This document shows, piece after piece, positions 6,202 through 14,038 of a stretch of DNA of 14,670 nt. Origin of the DNA: an uncultured Bacteroidales bacterium (GTDB lineage Bacteria; Bacteroidota; Bacteroidia; Bacteroidales; Paludibacteraceae); contig CALGHE010000139.1 of assembly GCA_937915765.1 (NCBI GenBank), positions 1 through 14,670 of the forward strand, read 5' to 3'. Each line of letters opens with the position of its first letter. The stretch's first letter is position 1. The notes below the pieces were generated by a model. It was not told the DNA's origin. It saw nothing but the letters and a program-made list of their open reading frames with translations, and did no database searches. A program made the translations under genes and the position numbers.

Positions 6202-9200
6202 TTATCTTTTAATCAGCTTTATGCCAACGTTCTGTCCGCCGTTATTAATAACCAGCACGAAGAGACCTTTTGACACTTTAGAGATGTCTATGCCGTCGCC
6301 GTTCCAAGTTCCGGACGAGACAACCTTGCCGTTACCTTCAACAATCCAGAAAAGAGATCCGTATTCTGCATTCACAACGAACAGCTCTTCTGTAGCCGGA
6401 TTTACGTAAGCCAATACAGAAGCCGTCTCGGACACGAGTTTTTCTACGTCGGACAACGGGAATCTGTTCTCTTTTGCGAACGTAGGCTTAGAAGTGACGT
6501 CCCAAATTGATTCCGGATAGTATGAGACACGCGCGAACGACTCGCCGTTTTCGTGAGGCAAGTAAGACACCGAGTCTATCGTTACAAGATTTCCGTCAAC
6601 CTCCTTGCTCAGAACTATGGTTTGCGAACGACCCTTAGGCAGCTCAAAACCAAGGTGAGTCACGCCCTGCTCAGTCTCTTTGTCGGCCCAAAGAGATATG
6701 TATCCGCGAGCCGGAACGGTAGTCAAAGCCGGAACAGAATCTGCAATCCGGAATTTGCGCAGATTGGTCAAGTCGTCAGAGATAAACAGACCGCCAAGGT
6801 TGATGTCTTTGTCAGACGCGTTGTAGATCTCGATCCAGTCTTCGTCTTCGTAAGCCTCGTCTGCAAATACATTGTTAGACGCGCAAACCTCGTTGATGTA
6901 AAGCGGAGTTTCCGCAGGCTTGTAGTTTTCGTCTTTTTCAAACACAGCCTTGATCTCCGTGTTTCCTTTAAGAACTATAGATAGAATGTTGTTCGTGACG
7001 ATTTCTACCTCAGGTTCAATCTCTGTGAAGTTGGCAGACATATCAAAGAACATTCCTGAAGTGTTAGGCTTCTTCTGATGCAGCTCAACCGCAATGACGT
7101 TTTCTCCATTTATGAACACGTCGCCACTAACCTCGAAAGTAGAGGTTTTGAGGCTAGTAAAGCAGTCTGACATAGCAGGAGTGGTCTGGTAAACGTCTCC
7201 AGTCTTCATATTCACGCGGTGCACTTCAGTTCCGTTTACATAAACAACTGCCCCGTCGTTATAAGTGAGATTAAAGAAAACTGTTTTTATGTTAGATGCG
7301 TTTTTCACATTCACAACCTTGTTGAAATAAGTTGTGATGGAGTTTGCCATCTTCTCTCTTGTCAAGTCTGTAGTCAGCTTGTCCTTGTTTGTGTTTGTGC
7401 CGGAGTAGCCAATTACAGCCTGGACGTTTTCCCACTTGGAAGCTCCGCTCCTGTTTTTCCATGTGGTTGTATCCACACCTGTTTCGTCGCAATAGTTCCA
7501 ATATTCATTATTGCCAAAAAGTTTCTTTTCGGAGATGACTTCCCATTGTTTGAACAAGTAGCCTTCGACAGGCAACGTTTCGAAATCAACGCCTCTGTTG
7601 ACAAAGTCGCTGAAAGACGCAAGGTCTAAAGCGCAAGCCTCCTTGTTTAATCGGAACTTGGCATTTTCGATATTTGAAGACATATCAACTTTGACCTGTT
7701 TGCCAAGACCGAAGAAAGAGCTCATTTGGCTGTAGATGTTTTTAGGACGATTCTGCGCGAAAGATTCCATGTTTAAGATGTCCTTTTCCCAACCCTGCTC
7801 AATTTTGTGGTTTTTGCTCAAATAGTCGGCGTATATAAGAGCTTCAGGCTCTATCGCGTCAGCCATCTCTTCAAGTAGAGAAATTGCGCGGTCAGTTTCA
7901 AATGTAGAAGCAAGATGCACAACGAACTTGTTTGCCAAGATGCTCTTTATGGCGTCGTTCTTCATCAGTCCTGCAAATACAGGATTTTTAGAAGCTTGAG
8001 AAAATCCGTTTGTGCTGTAATTCGCGCCGTACAGAGAGTAACCGAAGTCTGTGTCATACAGAATGTATCGGAACTTTCCGCCGTCGTTCTTTCTCCAGCA
8101 CTTGATGTTGCCGCCCGGCCAGTCTGTATTAGCGTAATAAATCTGAGCCATAAAGTAGTTCAGAGTTTCATCAATATCTACAAGCTCGTTTATCCTCTCA
8201 AAAGCGGCGTCTGTGTTTACGGAGTCGCTCTCAAGAATGGTAATGAGCTCTCTGTACGCCTCATCTTCGCTAGACTTGCCAGAGCCTTCTATAATGACAA
8301 ACTCATCTTCGTCCAGACCGTGATTTGCATAGATAAAATCCTTGTTAGAGCGTTCACGAATGTTGAGCATTCCGTAGTAATTTCCGTTGATGAACACAAC
8401 CGACGGCTGGTAAGCCTGGTGGTCGATGTCAACACGGTCTATAAGCAAAGACTGCATGAAAGCGTCGCGCAAATAGCTTCGTCCGAAGTCGTTTCCTGAG
8501 TTTCGAAGCACAACGCTTTTGCACTTCAGGTTTGGCTTTTCAGGAAAGAAAGGGCAGTTGATTTTGTTGTTTCCGAACACTTTTGATGTGTTGACCTTGA
8601 TAGACTTCACGAACTTAGTTCTCGAACAAGCCCCAAAGTTGCCTATTTTGACCTCCTGATTAATCATAGGCTCTTTGTCCATGTTGAAATATTCAAAGTT
8701 TGCAGCTCTGTCCCAGTCGTTCCAATAGTTAGCATAACTGTCAGGTCCATTGCAGTGAGAAGGCACCGCAGAACCGTTCACACCCGCAACGAGCATGCCC
8801 AGTTCTTCATCGTAAAGGTGCAGCGAGTCCGACACAATCGAGACCACCGGCAGTTTGACCTCGCGCGAGTTGATGAAGTATGAGGCGGTAGCTATTTCGC
8901 TCGGAACAGTGCCTTCCGTTACAGCTATCGCGCGCAGCGGGGTTGTTTTTGAAATCTTGATTTCGCCTTCGTACAGAGCTGATTTGCCGGCGCTTGGCTC
9001 TGAACCGTCTGTAGAGTAGTAAATCTTGGCGCCCGTGGTTTCTGACATGATAGAAACAGACAGCTCGCTTTTGTAGAAGCCAGACTGAACGCTGAATACA
9101 GGCTTGGCCGCTTGCGAAGAGCATGCGGAAGCCCCTGCGTTTGTTGCGTTCGGAGATGAGGCCGACAAAGTGGCGAACTCTCCGGAACCGTCAGTCAGGC

Positions 9201-9612
9201 GCCCGTAAGATGCGTTTCTGAAAGGTGCTGGATATTTAACTTCGTCTGAGACATTTCCTTGGTTGTCAATTAGATAGATGACACCGCCGTCTGCGTCAAG
9301 TTTGAAGTTGGCATGAAAATCCTTGTCCAGTTCGTCGAAATAGAATACGGCAAAGCCGTTAGGAGCGATAAGACGTCCGCCAGCCTTTATTTCCCACTTG
9401 AAAGCGTCGTTCTTCTCGTCAGAGAAATAGTAGTTGGACACGTCTGCAGAATCATTGCCGGTGTTGTGAAGTTCAACCCAGCCGACATAATTGAAGTCGT
9501 CGTTTACTACTGCGGAAACATTTTTAACCATTACCTCGTTTATCACGACCGATGCGTGAGACTGCGCAAAAAACAGAGAGGCAAAAAAAACTAATAAAAA
9601 TTTGTTTTTCAT
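6202..9612 (-). CDS. Large secreted CotH-kinase-fold protein with two lamin-tail domains and a T9SS-like tail
   Basis: The 1136-residue product starts with a signal peptide (1-20, cleavage after SHA). A lamin-tail domain follows (about 22-130, VVINEV to VSDEVKYP). Next is a chitobiase C-terminal-like domain (171-247, with YYSTDGSEPS) and a CotH domain (about 250-530). The CotH motifs RNSGNDFGRSYLRDAF (370-385), GNYYGMLNIRE (410-420), NTDWPGGNIKCW (495-506) and YDTDFGYSLYG (519-529) are all present. CotH proteins of spore-formers are atypical protein kinases; the role in this phylum is unknown. A B-repeat-like segment (about 640-692) is interrupted by a galactose-binding-like sandwich (about 695-870) and seems to finish at 877-893. 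A second lamin-tail domain (903-1050) and a tail ending GLFVLVINNGGQNVGIKLIKR-like (1060-1136) complete it. The protein is probably exported by T9SS and kept at or released from the cell surface. I used the ATG at 9612 because 46 further upstream residues look untranslated and run into the promoter. Confidence 0.88.
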   Translation of the reverse strand: MKNKFLLVFFASLFFAQSHASVVINEVMVKNVSAVVNDDFNYVGWVELHNTGNDSADVSNYYFSDEKNDAFKWEIKAGGRLIAPNGFAVFYFDELDKDFHANFKLDADGGVIYLIDNQGNVSDEVKYPAPFRNASYGRLTDGSGEFATLSASSPNATNAGASACSSQAAKPVFSVQSGFYKSELSVSIMSETTGAKIYYSTDGSEPSAGKSALYEGEIKISKTTPLRAIAVTEGTVPSEIATASYFINSREVKLPVVSIVSDSLHLYDEELGMLVAGVNGSAVPSHCNGPDSYANYWNDWDRAANFEYFNMDKEPMINQEVKIGNFGACSRTKFVKSIKVNTSKVFGNNKINCPFFPEKPNLKCKSVVLRNSGNDFGRSYLRDAFMQSLLIDRVDIDHQAYQPSVVFINGNYYGMLNIRERSNKDFIYANHGLDEDEFVIIEGSGKSSEDEAYRELITILESDSVNTDAAFERINELVDIDETLNYFMAQIYYANTDWPGGNIKCWRKNDGGKFRYILYDTDFGYSLYGANYSTNGFSQASKNPVFAGLMKNDAIKSILANKFVVHLASTFETDRAISLLEEMADAIEPEALIYADYLSKNHKIEQGWEKDILNMESFAQNRPKNIYSQMSSFFGLGKQVKVDMSSNIENAKFRLNKEACALDLASFSDFVNRGVDFETLPVEGYLFKQWEVISEKKLFGNNEYWNYCDETGVDTTTWKNRSGASKWENVQAVIGYSGTNTNKDKLTTDLTREKMANSITTYFNKVVNVKNASNIKTVFFNLTYNDGAVVYVNGTEVHRVNMKTGDVYQTTPAMSDCFTSLKTSTFEVSGDVFINGENVIAVELHQKKPNTSGMFFDMSANFTEIEPEVEIVTNNILSIVLKGNTEIKAVFEKDENYKPAETPLYINEVCASNNVFADEAYEDEDWIEIYNASDKDINLGGLFISDDLTNLRKFRIADSVPALTTVPARGYISLWADKETEQGVTHLGFELPKGRSQTIVLSKEVDGNLVTIDSVSYLPHENGESFARVSYYPESIWDVTSKPTFAKENRFPLSDVEKLVSETASVLAYVNPATEELFVVNAEYGSLFWIVEGNGKVVSSGTWNGDGIDISKVSKGLFVLVINNGGQNVGIKLIKR

Positions 9613-9620
9613 GACAAATT

Positions 9621-9624
9621 CCCC
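9621..9624 (-). promoter_or_regulatory. Shine-Dalgarno-like GGGG of the CotH-type gene
   Basis: On the minus strand AGGGGA lies 8-9 bases before the ATG at 9612. It is one of the few good ribosome sites in the window and supports this start against the longer frame. Confidence 0.5.
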
Positions 9625-9703
9625 TTGAAAATATTTATACTTTAAATGCAACCAAATTTCCTGTTGCGTGACTTTTGGTTTGAATGCCAAAATATTACAT
9701 CGG

Positions 9704-9711
9704 CAAATATA
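9704..9711 (-). promoter_or_regulatory. -7 box of the CotH-type gene
   Basis: TATATTTG on the minus strand matches TAnnTTTG, giving a leader of roughly 85 bases. At the -33 position there is TTC in place of TTG with a 17-base spacer. It lies inside the upstream part of the open frame, which argues that translation does not start before it. Confidence 0.6.
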
Positions 9712-9745
9712 AGAAAAGTTTTTGATATGAACTTGCTTTTTGCGC

Positions 9746-9780
9746 AACATTTTTCATACTTTTATGTAACATTTTTCATA
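9746..9780. repeat. Two 13-bp direct repeats upstream of the CotH promoter, possible activator site
   Basis: AACATTTTTCATA occurs at 9746-9758 and 9768-9780, exactly 22 bp apart (two turns of the helix), and similarity continues with ACTTT or AACTTT. The pair lies about 50-80 bases upstream of the likely transcription start, where an activator would bind on one face of the DNA. The sequence is AT-rich, so chance is not excluded. Confidence 0.4.
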
Positions 9781-9980
9781 ACTTTACTGCGTGAAGATGT
9801 TGAGAATGCCTATATTTAGAGGGCTGGAGGGGTGTTCTTGTTTCATGATTTTTTTTGAAAAAAATGGAGCGGAGATGTGTTTTTTTTGTTTTTTTGAGGG
9901 TTTATGTTGCTCTTTTTAATGTGAGTCGGGCTTTGTTTCCGTTTGTCAACATGATGTGGTTTCTGTGATTTGAAAATGTT
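9781..9980. other. Non-coding spacer upstream of the CotH-type gene
   Basis: This stretch has no ORF worth keeping, no RNA gene I recognise and several homopolymer runs of T and A. I see no further promoter or hairpin in it. The second inverted-repeat element begins at its end. Confidence 0.5.
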
Positions 9981-10140
9981 AAGGTGACTTTTATAAATTA
10001 TGATTTAATATTTGCGGCTCGTGAATTCAGATTCGGATGCTTTTGAATTCATTTTATTAATCTTGCTCATATTCGCTCAGTAACGATGCCCATATCACTT
10101 CCTCGCTAATATAATTGACCTGATTTATATAAATTGCCTT
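9981..10140. repeat. Short terminal-inverted-repeat element (MITE-like), copy 2
   Basis: The ends AAGGTGACTTTTATAAATTA (9981-10000) and 10121-10140 pair at 15 of 20 positions in inverted orientation. The left 70 bases align well with copy 1, including ATTTG, AATTC, TTCGG and TGCT, and the right end has the identical TTGACCTGATTTATA. It is about 64 bp longer than copy 1 because of extra interior sequence (about 10051-10110). It contains no ORF. No target duplication is visible. The poorer match between its ends suggests an old, decayed copy. Confidence 0.6.
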
Positions 10141-10192
10141 GAAGAAATATGTGAAAAACGCAGTTTGCATAGACGTTGGATTAAGAGAGCAT

Positions 10193-10219
10193 GAAAAAGG
10201 CCACCCGTGAGGGTAGCCT
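10193..10219 (-). terminator. Intrinsic terminator of the sigma-factor operon
   Basis: On the minus strand AGGCTACCC, loop TCAC and GGGTGGCCT make a 9-bp stem with one U-G pair, followed by TTTTT. It lies 25 bases after the stop codon at 10244, with the usual features of an efficient terminator. Confidence 0.88.
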
Positions 10220-10243
10220 CGAAAAATAAAATAAGGAGTTTTA

Positions 10244-10696
10244 TTAGCGTTTTTCTTTTACCTGTTTCAGCAGTTCTTTCTTGTACTTTTTTTCAAGACT
10301 GTATAGCTTGAAGATTTTCTTTTCAGAAATCATCGTTTTAAATTTTTGATAGAAAGAGAAGTCCAGCTCGGCTCTTTTCACTTTGTTCTGCATATACCTT
10401 TCATTAAGAGTCTGACATTCGTCTTCTGACAACTCTTCGAAATAAGCCTCTTGCTGTTCAGGCTGCGTGCATCTGTTCAGCCTGTGCCCCCCGTAAAGTT
10501 CCATTCTTTTTAGCTGATACTCTTTGTAAACAGGGGCGAAAGCCTCCAGCTCATCTTGCGTAAGCCCGATGTTGGAGAGTATGTATTCGTTCCTTTCGTC
10601 CAGCATTTCGGCAAACTTTTCTTTGTCCGGAAAGTTGGCGAAAAGGCAAGTGCAGTAAGATGCGAGCGCTGTAAAAAGTAAGAAAGTCTTTCTCAT
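10244..10696 (-). CDS. Small exported Spy/CpxP-like protein, last gene of the sigma operon
   Basis: The 150-residue product begins with a signal peptide (1-20, ending CLFA). The rest is almost all charged helix. LTQDE at 45-49 resembles the LTxxQ motif of the Spy/CpxP family of periplasmic chaperones and stress sensors, and a looser second copy may lie near 122-127. The C-terminus is strongly basic. Cysteines at 15 and 17 lie in the signal peptide but do not form a lipobox. The gene starts three bases after the stop codon of the membrane protein, so the two are translated together. Such proteins are often the third gene of Bacteroidota ECF sigma operons, where they may feed envelope stress back to the anti-sigma factor. 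The family assignment is moderate because sequence identity is low. Confidence 0.65.
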   Translation of the reverse strand: MRKTFLLFTALASYCTCLFANFPDKEKFAEMLDERNEYILSNIGLTQDELEAFAPVYKEYQLKRMELYGGHRLNRCTQPEQQEAYFEELSEDECQTLNERYMQNKVKRAELDFSFYQKFKTMISEKKIFKLYSLEKKYKKELLKQVKEKR

Positions 10697-10699
10697 TCG

Positions 10700-11029
10700 T
10701 CAATCCTCCTCTGATGCTAAATAGTCAATTATTTCCAAGTCTTCCAGCTGAGAGTAGAGCGCTTCGTGTTCGATTGTCAACATCAGTTCCTCTTCTTGCT
10801 TTTCGTTGATGTAAAGAGAAGTGCAGACTATTGCAGCAGCTACAGACGCGGCGACAGAAACCGGCTTCCACCAGTTTGCGTAACTCATGCGTCGTGTGAG
10901 AGGCTTGATGTCTGTCTCTGCAGTTTTTTCCTCCATCTGTTTAGCAAAACTCTCAAAGTATCCGTCCGGGACTCTGAAGATTTTCTCAGCGTCCTGGCAA
11001 TTTCCTAATATGTCTTCATTTTGTTTCAT
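10700..11029 (-). CDS. Single-pass membrane protein, probable anti-sigma factor
   Basis: The 109-residue protein has a cytoplasmic N-terminal part with the motif FRVPDGYFESF (18-28), common in proteins encoded after ECF sigma factors in this phylum. A basic stretch (KPLTRRM) precedes one membrane helix (about 55-73), followed by an acidic outer segment (74-109). This layout suits a factor that holds the sigma factor at the membrane and senses the envelope. There is no zinc-binding HxxxCxxC motif, so it is not the ZAS class. It lies 71 bases after the sigma gene and three before the Spy-like gene. The role is inferred from position and topology. Confidence 0.7.
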   Translation of the reverse strand: MKQNEDILGNCQDAEKIFRVPDGYFESFAKQMEEKTAETDIKPLTRRMSYANWWKPVSVAASVAAAIVCTSLYINEKQEEELMLTIEHEALYSQLEDLEIIDYLASEED

Positions 11030-11054
11030 GTCGTTTGTTTTGTGAGTTTTGTGT

Positions 11055-11092
11055 CGCTTTTTTAGTCTTTGTTATTTAGATTGAAAAAAGCG
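11055..11092 (-). other. Perfect 9-bp inverted repeat between the sigma and anti-sigma genes
   Basis: CGCTTTTTT at 11055-11063 and AAAAAAGCG at 11084-11092 pair perfectly around a 20-base loop, filling about half of the 71-base gap. In the minus-strand transcript it would form a weak A/U-rich stem about 25 bases before the anti-sigma start codon. It could tune the ratio of the two proteins by attenuation or RNA processing. The downstream arm is not followed by a T-run, so it is not a standard terminator. Confidence 0.4.
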
Positions 11093-11100
11093 TCCAAAGT

Positions 11101-11649
11101 TTAATTCTCGTTGAGAATAAAATCTTTAATTTTTTTCACTGCATGATGATACGAGGCTTTCAGTGCTCCGACCGATGTTCCAAGAATCTCTTCCATCTCC
11201 TCGTATTTTCGTCCTTCGAAATACTTCATGTTGAACACAAGCCTTTGTTTCGGAGGCAGCGAGAGTATGGCTCTTTGCAGTTTCAGCTGCAGCTCGTCTC
11301 CTGAGAAGTATTCGTCGCTGACAAGATTTTGGACCATTGAGTCCTCTAAGGATATGTCTGACTTGTTTTTCGCTTCGGAAGAGGAGAGGAACGACAGCGT
11401 TTCGTTGATGGCGATATGGTGCAGCCATGTGGATAATTTGGAGTCGCCTCTGAAATTGTCCAGCCCGCGCCACGCCTTGAGGAACGTGTTTTGCAGAACG
11501 TCGTTCGCATCGTCATGAGAGAGAACCATTTTTCTGATTAGCCAGTAGAGCTGTCTGGAGTGAGCCTTGACAACAACACCAAACGCTTCGCTACGCCTTT
11601 GGGGGTCGCGAAGGGCATCGAACAGATCTTCTTCTCTTAATTTGTGCAT
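11101..11649 (-). CDS. ECF-family RNA polymerase sigma factor
   Basis: The 182-residue protein has the two-domain ECF layout. Region 2 covers about 25-90, with DDANDVLQNTFLKAWRGL (46-63) as the core-binding helix and FRGDSKLSTWLHHIAINE (66-83) as the promoter -10 recognition and melting part. Region 4 covers about 128-178, with LPPKQRLVFNMKYFEG and the helix-turn-helix YEEMEEILGTSVGALKASYHHA. The start at 11649 gives the normal N-terminus for the family. It is the first gene of a three-gene minus-strand operon ending at the terminator near 10200. No exact TAnnTTTG box is seen upstream; TAACTTG lies near 11675 on this strand, so the operon may be read mainly by its own sigma factor. Confidence 0.94.
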   Translation of the reverse strand: MHKLREEDLFDALRDPQRRSEAFGVVVKAHSRQLYWLIRKMVLSHDDANDVLQNTFLKAWRGLDNFRGDSKLSTWLHHIAINETLSFLSSSEAKNKSDISLEDSMVQNLVSDEYFSGDELQLKLQRAILSLPPKQRLVFNMKYFEGRKYEEMEEILGTSVGALKASYHHAVKKIKDFILNEN

Positions 11650-11688
11650 TGTTTAAAATTAATGACGGCGCAAGTTAGCGAAAAAAAA

Positions 11689-11696
11689 TATTTTTG
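11689..11696 (+). promoter_or_regulatory. -7 box of the RelA/SpoT homolog
   Basis: TATTTTTG matches TAnnTTTG, 30 bases before the ATG at 11727, with AAGGA as a good ribosome site at 11719-11723. No TTTG is present at the -33 spacing. Confidence 0.5.
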
Positions 11697-11726
11697 CATA
11701 ACTTTACGGAACTAAAAAAAGGACTT

Positions 11727-13901
11727 ATGAACGAGAGAAAACGTGATTTCATAGATAAGTACAGGAAAGTGCTGCGCTTGTCGGACGGTATGTTTGAGGC
11801 TGGAGAGATTGCGGTCATACGGTCTGTGTTCAAGGAGAGCAAGGCCGGGATTGACGAGGCTGTGGCCTTGGATAAGATGCTGAAGGCTGTCAGCACGGCG
11901 CTTATCCTCGTCGAAGACGCAAACTTGGGTAAGGTGGCTGTGATGAGCAAGATTATCTATGAGGCGGTTGAGTCTGGCTTCTGCACGTACGAGGAGGCGC
12001 AGGCCAAATTTCCGCAGCAGGTGACCGTCATTGTTGACGGGCTGATCAAGGCGCACGAACTTTACAGAAAGCATAAGTTTGTGGAGACGGAAAATTTCCG
12101 AAAACTGTTGCTGGTGCTTGCTCGTGACATACGCGTTATCATTATCATGATTTGCGATAGGCTTTATCTGATGCGAAACTTGCATCTGTTCGATGCTGAG
12201 GAACAGCAGAAAATAGCGCAGGAGGCTTCGTATCTTTACGCTCCGCTGGCGCACCGGCTGGGCCTGTACAAAATAAAGTCTGAACTGGAAGACCTTTCGA
12301 TGAAATGTGTCAGCAGAGATATCTACAAGGAGATTGCGCTGAAACTGAACGAGACAAAGCGTTCGAGAGATAAGTACATAAGCGAGTTTATCGGTCCGCT
12401 GAAGGAGAAACTGGAAGCGGAGGGTTTCAAGTTCTCTATAAAGGGGCGTACCAAGTCTATATATTCTATATGGAACAAGATGCGCAAGCAGAATACAAAG
12501 TTCGAGAATATTTATGACTTGTTCGCTATCCGAATCATTCTTGACACCCCCTTGGAACGTGAACATGCGGAGTGCTGGCAGGTGTATTCGATTGTGGCGG
12601 ATATGTATCAGCCTAATCCTAAAAGGCTTCGAGACTGGCTCTCTATCCCCAAGTCTAACGGCTACGAGTCGTTGCACACCACTGTGATGGGACCCGGAGG
12701 GAAATGGGTGGAGGTGCAGATCAGGACGGAAAGAATGGATGTGGTTGCGGAGAAGGGGCTTGCCGCTCACTTTAAGTATAAGGGGGTGAAGGGCGAGACG
12801 GATTTTGACATGTGGCTCGCTAACGTGAGGGAGGTGCTGGAGAATCCGGAAACAAGTTCGGTTGACTATATAGATGATTTTAAACTTAATCTGTACAATA
12901 AGGAGGTCTTTGTGTTTACTCCTAAGGGCGACCTGTTCAAGTTGCCTAAGGGGGCTACGGTGCTGGACTTCGCTTTTCAAATACACTCTAATCTGGGCGC
13001 AAGGTGCGTGGGGGCGAGAGTCAATGGAAAGAATGCGACCATAAGGCAGGTGCTGAGTAACGGCGACCAGGTGGAGGTGCTCTCCTCGCAGTCGCAGAAG
13101 CCAAGGAAGGAATGGCTTTCTATTGTCAACACAACTAAGGCCAAGACCAAGATAAAGCAGATTCTGAGAGAGGAGGAGGCTGCTAATCTTGAACTTGGAA
13201 AGGAACTCCTGAAACGCAGGCTGAAAAACTGGAAGATTGAGTATGACGAAACGCTGATTACTAAACTTGCGAAGAAAATAGGTTACAAAACTACGACCGA
13301 TTTCTTTCAGGACTTGGCAGACGAGAGGCTTGACCTCCAAAAGGTTAAGGAACTTTATCTTGATATAGAGAAGAGAGGCTCGCAGGCTGTGGAAGCGGAG
13401 GTCAGAAGTGCAGAGGGCTTTGAGCATGTGTCTGATCTCGAAGAGAAGTCGGGCAGGGATGATGTGCTGATTATCGACCATCTCAGAGGGGTGGAGTATT
13501 CGCTTGCAAAGTGCTGCAATCCTATTTTTGGAGATGAAATCTTCGGGTTTATATCGGCTCGCGGCGGAATCAAGATTCATAAAAGCGATTGCCCTAATGC
13601 GCCTCAGATGATGTCGAGGTTCGGTTATCGGTTTGTAAAGGCTCTGTGGACGGGCAAGTCCGACAGCCTGTACGCTTGCACGCTGCGCGTTGTGGGGAAT
13701 GATGATATTGGTATCGTGACCAATATAACGTCGCTTATACAAAAAGAGTCTAATGTGACCACCCGCTCTATCTCTGTGGATTCTGTTGACGGGCTTTTTC
13801 AGGGTAACATAACTGTTATGGTTAATGATACAAAGGCTCTTAACGGACTTGTCAAAAAGATAAAGGCTGTCAAGGGAGTGAAGAGCGTTGAGCGTGTGTG
13901 A
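11727..13901 (+). CDS. relA: Long RelA/SpoT homolog, probable (p)ppGpp synthetase with a degenerate hydrolase domain
   Basis: The 724-residue protein has the full long-RSH order: pseudo-hydrolase domain (about 45-195), synthetase (about 230-350), TGS (393-455), helical region, conserved-cysteine domain (585-630, C596, C597, C622) and ACT domain (648-724). In the hydrolase domain the metal-binding HD is replaced by Y78-E79 and the ED by E82-S83, and DRLHNM is DRLYLM (H to Y at 147), so ppGpp breakdown is unlikely. The synthetase keeps GRTKSIYSIWNKM (240-252), D264 in YDLFAIRI, PKSNGYESLHTTV (308-320) and E329 in VEVQIRT. The motif that differs between enzyme classes is basic here (R300-L-R-D303), like the bifunctional RxKD type and not the acidic ExDD type. 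The start at 11727 has a clear AAGGA; an in-frame TTG at 11694 lies in the promoter. The symbol relA is by function. Confidence 0.9.
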   Translation: MNERKRDFIDKYRKVLRLSDGMFEAGEIAVIRSVFKESKAGIDEAVALDKMLKAVSTALILVEDANLGKVAVMSKIIYEAVESGFCTYEEAQAKFPQQVTVIVDGLIKAHELYRKHKFVETENFRKLLLVLARDIRVIIIMICDRLYLMRNLHLFDAEEQQKIAQEASYLYAPLAHRLGLYKIKSELEDLSMKCVSRDIYKEIALKLNETKRSRDKYISEFIGPLKEKLEAEGFKFSIKGRTKSIYSIWNKMRKQNTKFENIYDLFAIRIILDTPLEREHAECWQVYSIVADMYQPNPKRLRDWLSIPKSNGYESLHTTVMGPGGKWVEVQIRTERMDVVAEKGLAAHFKYKGVKGETDFDMWLANVREVLENPETSSVDYIDDFKLNLYNKEVFVFTPKGDLFKLPKGATVLDFAFQIHSNLGARCVGARVNGKNATIRQVLSNGDQVEVLSSQSQKPRKEWLSIVNTTKAKTKIKQILREEEAANLELGKELLKRRLKNWKIEYDETLITKLAKKIGYKTTTDFFQDLADERLDLQKVKELYLDIEKRGSQAVEAEVRSAEGFEHVSDLEEKSGRDDVLIIDHLRGVEYSLAKCCNPIFGDEIFGFISARGGIKIHKSDCPNAPQMMSRFGYRFVKALWTGKSDSLYACTLRVVGNDDIGIVTNITSLIQKESNVTTRSISVDSVDGLFQGNITVMVNDTKALNGLVKKIKAVKGVKSVERV

Positions 13902-13978
13902 TTATGCTTTTTTGACGTGCGGAAACTGATTTTTATATATATTATTGTGTCTGATGATAAAAAAGTTCTTGATTTTTT

Positions 13979-14007
13979 TTTGTTTTAGATTGATTTGCTT
14001 ATCTTTG
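13979..14007 (+). promoter_or_regulatory. Bacteroidota-type promoter of the small exported protein
   Basis: TTTG (13979-13982) and TATCTTTG (14000-14007) are separated by 17 bases, a near-consensus -33/-7 pair. Transcription would start about 20-25 bases before the ATG at 14039. Confidence 0.75.
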
Positions 14008-14038
14008 CAGAGATAACAATATATTATAATAGAGGCAA

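Noticed and set aside
9613..9750. 46-residue N-terminal extension of the CotH-type protein
   Set aside because: It contains the promoter -7 box and would bury the signal peptide; the start at 9612 has a ribosome site and a standard signal sequence.
9850..9880. T-run and A-run near 9850-9870 as a hairpin terminator
   Set aside because: The stem would be almost only A-T pairs with a bulge, and no gene ends nearby on either strand.
11694..11726. TTG start for the RelA/SpoT homolog
   Set aside because: This TTG is inside the TATTTTTG promoter box, so it could not be in the transcript; the ATG at 11727 has AAGGA before it.
11712..13742. 676-codon open frame antisense to the RelA/SpoT homolog
   Set aside because: It mirrors a well-supported conserved gene; its translation shows no domain and is rich in His, Leu and Arg as expected for an opposite-strand shadow.
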